DNA from: Chaetorhynchus papuensis | Lineage: Eukaryota > Chordata > Aves > Passeriformes > Rhipiduridae | DNA: 64,000 nt | NCBI GenBank assembly: GCA_013396525.1 | Contig: VWYX01000711.1 | Location: 62,001-126,000, forward strand | Reading direction: 5' to 3' | Shown: piece by piece, positions 62,501 through 64,000 of the stretch | Position numbering within the stretch: the first letter of the stretch is position 1 | Layout of the letters: the number at the start of each line of letters is the position of its first letter | Translations under genes and position numbers: made by a program | Notes under the pieces: model-generated | What the model saw: only the letters and a program-made list of their open reading frames with translations | The model's database searches: none | Told to the model about the DNA's origin: nothing

Positions 62501-64000
62501 TTATGGTCTTGTTGCTTAGGAAGGAGTTTCCTTACTTTTCTGAACAGAAATGTCTCTTTTGTGTAACCAGTGTCTGTTAACATGGGAACCTGACCTGAAA
62601 GGTCCCAGGCCTTGCAACGTCTTGGTAAAAGGACAAGAGCACGTAGTAAATAGCATTATAGTCTTTGCTAAACAGAAAACAAGTCAGTAATAGTATTTAC
62701 ATGGCACTGAAACACTCCATTTTCATGCAAAGAGATGTTTTAAAAAAATCTACACTTGATGATTAAGTCATGAGTTTGGACTGATGGCACTTGACTGTCA
62801 GATCGTGCTTTGAATGACCTGGAACTGCAGTAGCAGCTGGAGTTCTCCTCAGGGGAGCTGGGCGGGAGGAGGGCAGGACAGAGGAAGGTTTCCTGTGAGA
62901 GATGCCCTTCCAATCTGCTCACCAGAGTCTCTCAAGGGGAGTTCGACAATGAAATGCCCCAATTTAGTTGGAGTGTATTTTGTTTGTTTTAGCAGGACAT
63001 TCGGCAAGAAGTGTCAACATCTGATACTATCTGCTGTGTTGAGGCACTTGTAAACTGGAATCACCTTCAAAAAAAGCTGGAATTTACCAGTTTGTGTTTG
63101 GTCAGCTAAAGAAATACAATGCAGCTCCTTATTAAGACTTCATAAGATGACTGATGTATTATACCTGAACAGAAGAGATGAATGCATGCCCTCCAGAATA
63201 AAATCCTGTTAGTAATGGGTCATTTTCTTTTTTTTAAGCAATCTGTTGGACAAGATTAATCCCCCTGTCTCTTTGCAGAACACTTTGGTGTATTTTTATG
63301 AGAATAGGTTTGCTTTCATTTTCAGAAAACTTGGTTCTTGGCTAGTAATATAAGCAAAAAAACTACCTTCATTTACAGGATTGATACTGTTTACCAGGGC
63401 ACCAGTGAAGAAATGTTCCCCTGCCAGTTGACGAGAAGAAATACAATTATGGCTGTAGTTTAACACACTGTGTAAGGAGTTTATAGAGTCAGGGATGAAA
63501 GGTTGCTTATATGATGTTTTGTTGAAAGTCACGTGGCCTGACCAGTCTGCTGTGCAGTCCATCGAAAAAGGTACATCCAGCCTCAACAAATGCTGATGAT
63601 TTAAACATATTTCTTGTACAGTAATATTAAAAATAAATCATCTTGGTCAGGAAATAAAAGGGGGCATGCATGTTACTGAAAGCTGTGAAATAAGATCTTT
63701 TTTCAGCTTTTTATTCCACACCTTCCCTTGGAAAAAAAAAAAAAACCAAAACAAAAACAAAACAGGAACAGCAAATTGGACTGATCCATTGTTAATAAAA
63801 AGCACAAAATTGAAGTGTCAGATGAAGATAGATGAGGCCAGGAAGAAAACACTTTAAAAGTTTGAGAAGCAATGTTGCATAGTACTAATTCAGTTAATAA
63901 GTTTTGTTCTTATAAACAGTGTGTTTGAACTACTGGAGGTATGATAATTGAAGGCGATTTTTGGATCGGGAAATGTTAGCTACTCTTTAAGGCTGATAGC
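59546..64000 (+). other. RETREG1 intron after the alternative first exon; exon 4 not reached
   Basis: I looked for a sequence encoding SWEVINSKPDE-like residues behind an acceptor and found none. An A16 run is at 60000-60015. No other element is recognised in this 4.4 kb. Confidence 0.55.

Larger units (their letters stand above)
18236..64000 (+). other. RETREG1: RETREG1 (FAM134B) transcription unit, 5' part, continues past the window
   Basis: Exons found: exon 1 (18236-18465), exon 2 (32449-32555), exon 3 (34259-34289) and an alternative first exon (59511-59545). RETREG1 is an ER-membrane protein whose reticulon-homology domain bends ER sheets. It recruits LC3/GABARAP through a C-terminal LIR for ER-phagy (family knowledge). 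Exons 1-3 join in frame to 122 codons plus two bases and give the acidic/Pro-rich N-terminus, the first membrane hairpin and the start of the linker. The second hairpin, amphipathic helices and LIR would be in exons beyond 64000. Exon 4, expected to resume as SWEVINSK..., was sought in the rest of the window and not found. The head-to-tail order MYO10 then RETREG1 matches human 5p15.1. Intron 1 is about 14.0 kb, intron 2 about 1.7 kb and intron 3 over 29 kb. Confidence 0.92.

Noticed and set aside
7217..64000. tRNA, snoRNA, microRNA or CRISPR-like arrays
   Set aside because: None seen on reading both strands. Apart from the repeats listed there are no regularly spaced repeats, and the only long hairpin is the inverted repeat, which is far too long for a microRNA precursor.

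Overview
This is a vertebrate nuclear segment, almost certainly from a bird. The evidence is split exons with GT-AG borders, many CR1 LINE fragments of several ages, three solo LTRs of avian ERV type, and two neighbouring genes that also lie in tandem on human 5p15.1. Apart from one CpG island and the LTRs the DNA is AT-rich, and almost all long open frames are meaningless. The real coding sequence is ten short exons, all on the + strand.

Layout. (1) 114-5766: the last six coding exons of MYO10 (unconventional myosin-X), 406 complete codons plus stop, covering the end of the MyTH4 domain and the whole FERM domain. A 3' UTR follows to about 7.1 kb with two AATAAA signals. (2) About 7.1-17.9 kb: intergenic, with a reversed CR1 3' end, an ERV solo LTR of about 1 kb, a degenerate CR1 of about 1.6 kb and a second reversed CR1 3' end. 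(3) About 17.9-18.7 kb: CpG island with exon 1 of RETREG1 (FAM134B), the reticulon-homology ER-phagy receptor. (4) 18.5-64 kb: RETREG1 introns with exon 2 (32449-32555), a 31-bp exon 3 (34259-34289) and an alternative first exon for the short isoform (ATG at 59511, donor after 59545). The alternative exon ends in the same splice phase as exon 3. Exon 4 (expected to begin with a segment like SWEVINSK) was not found, so it should lie beyond 64000.

The most useful results are two RETREG1 exons that are real in a frame other than the longest open frame, the short-isoform first exon with a promoter-like upstream segment (M-box, AP-1, CCAAT and TATA-like motifs), and a 282-287-bp inverted repeat whose right arm replaces an internal piece of an old CR1.

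The two genes are not known to work in one pathway. MYO10 is a filopodial motor and RETREG1 shapes and removes ER. Their adjacency is conserved synteny. I found no new multi-gene system, no RNA gene and no intact mobile-element ORF. Homology statements rest on my memory of the families, and no search was run.
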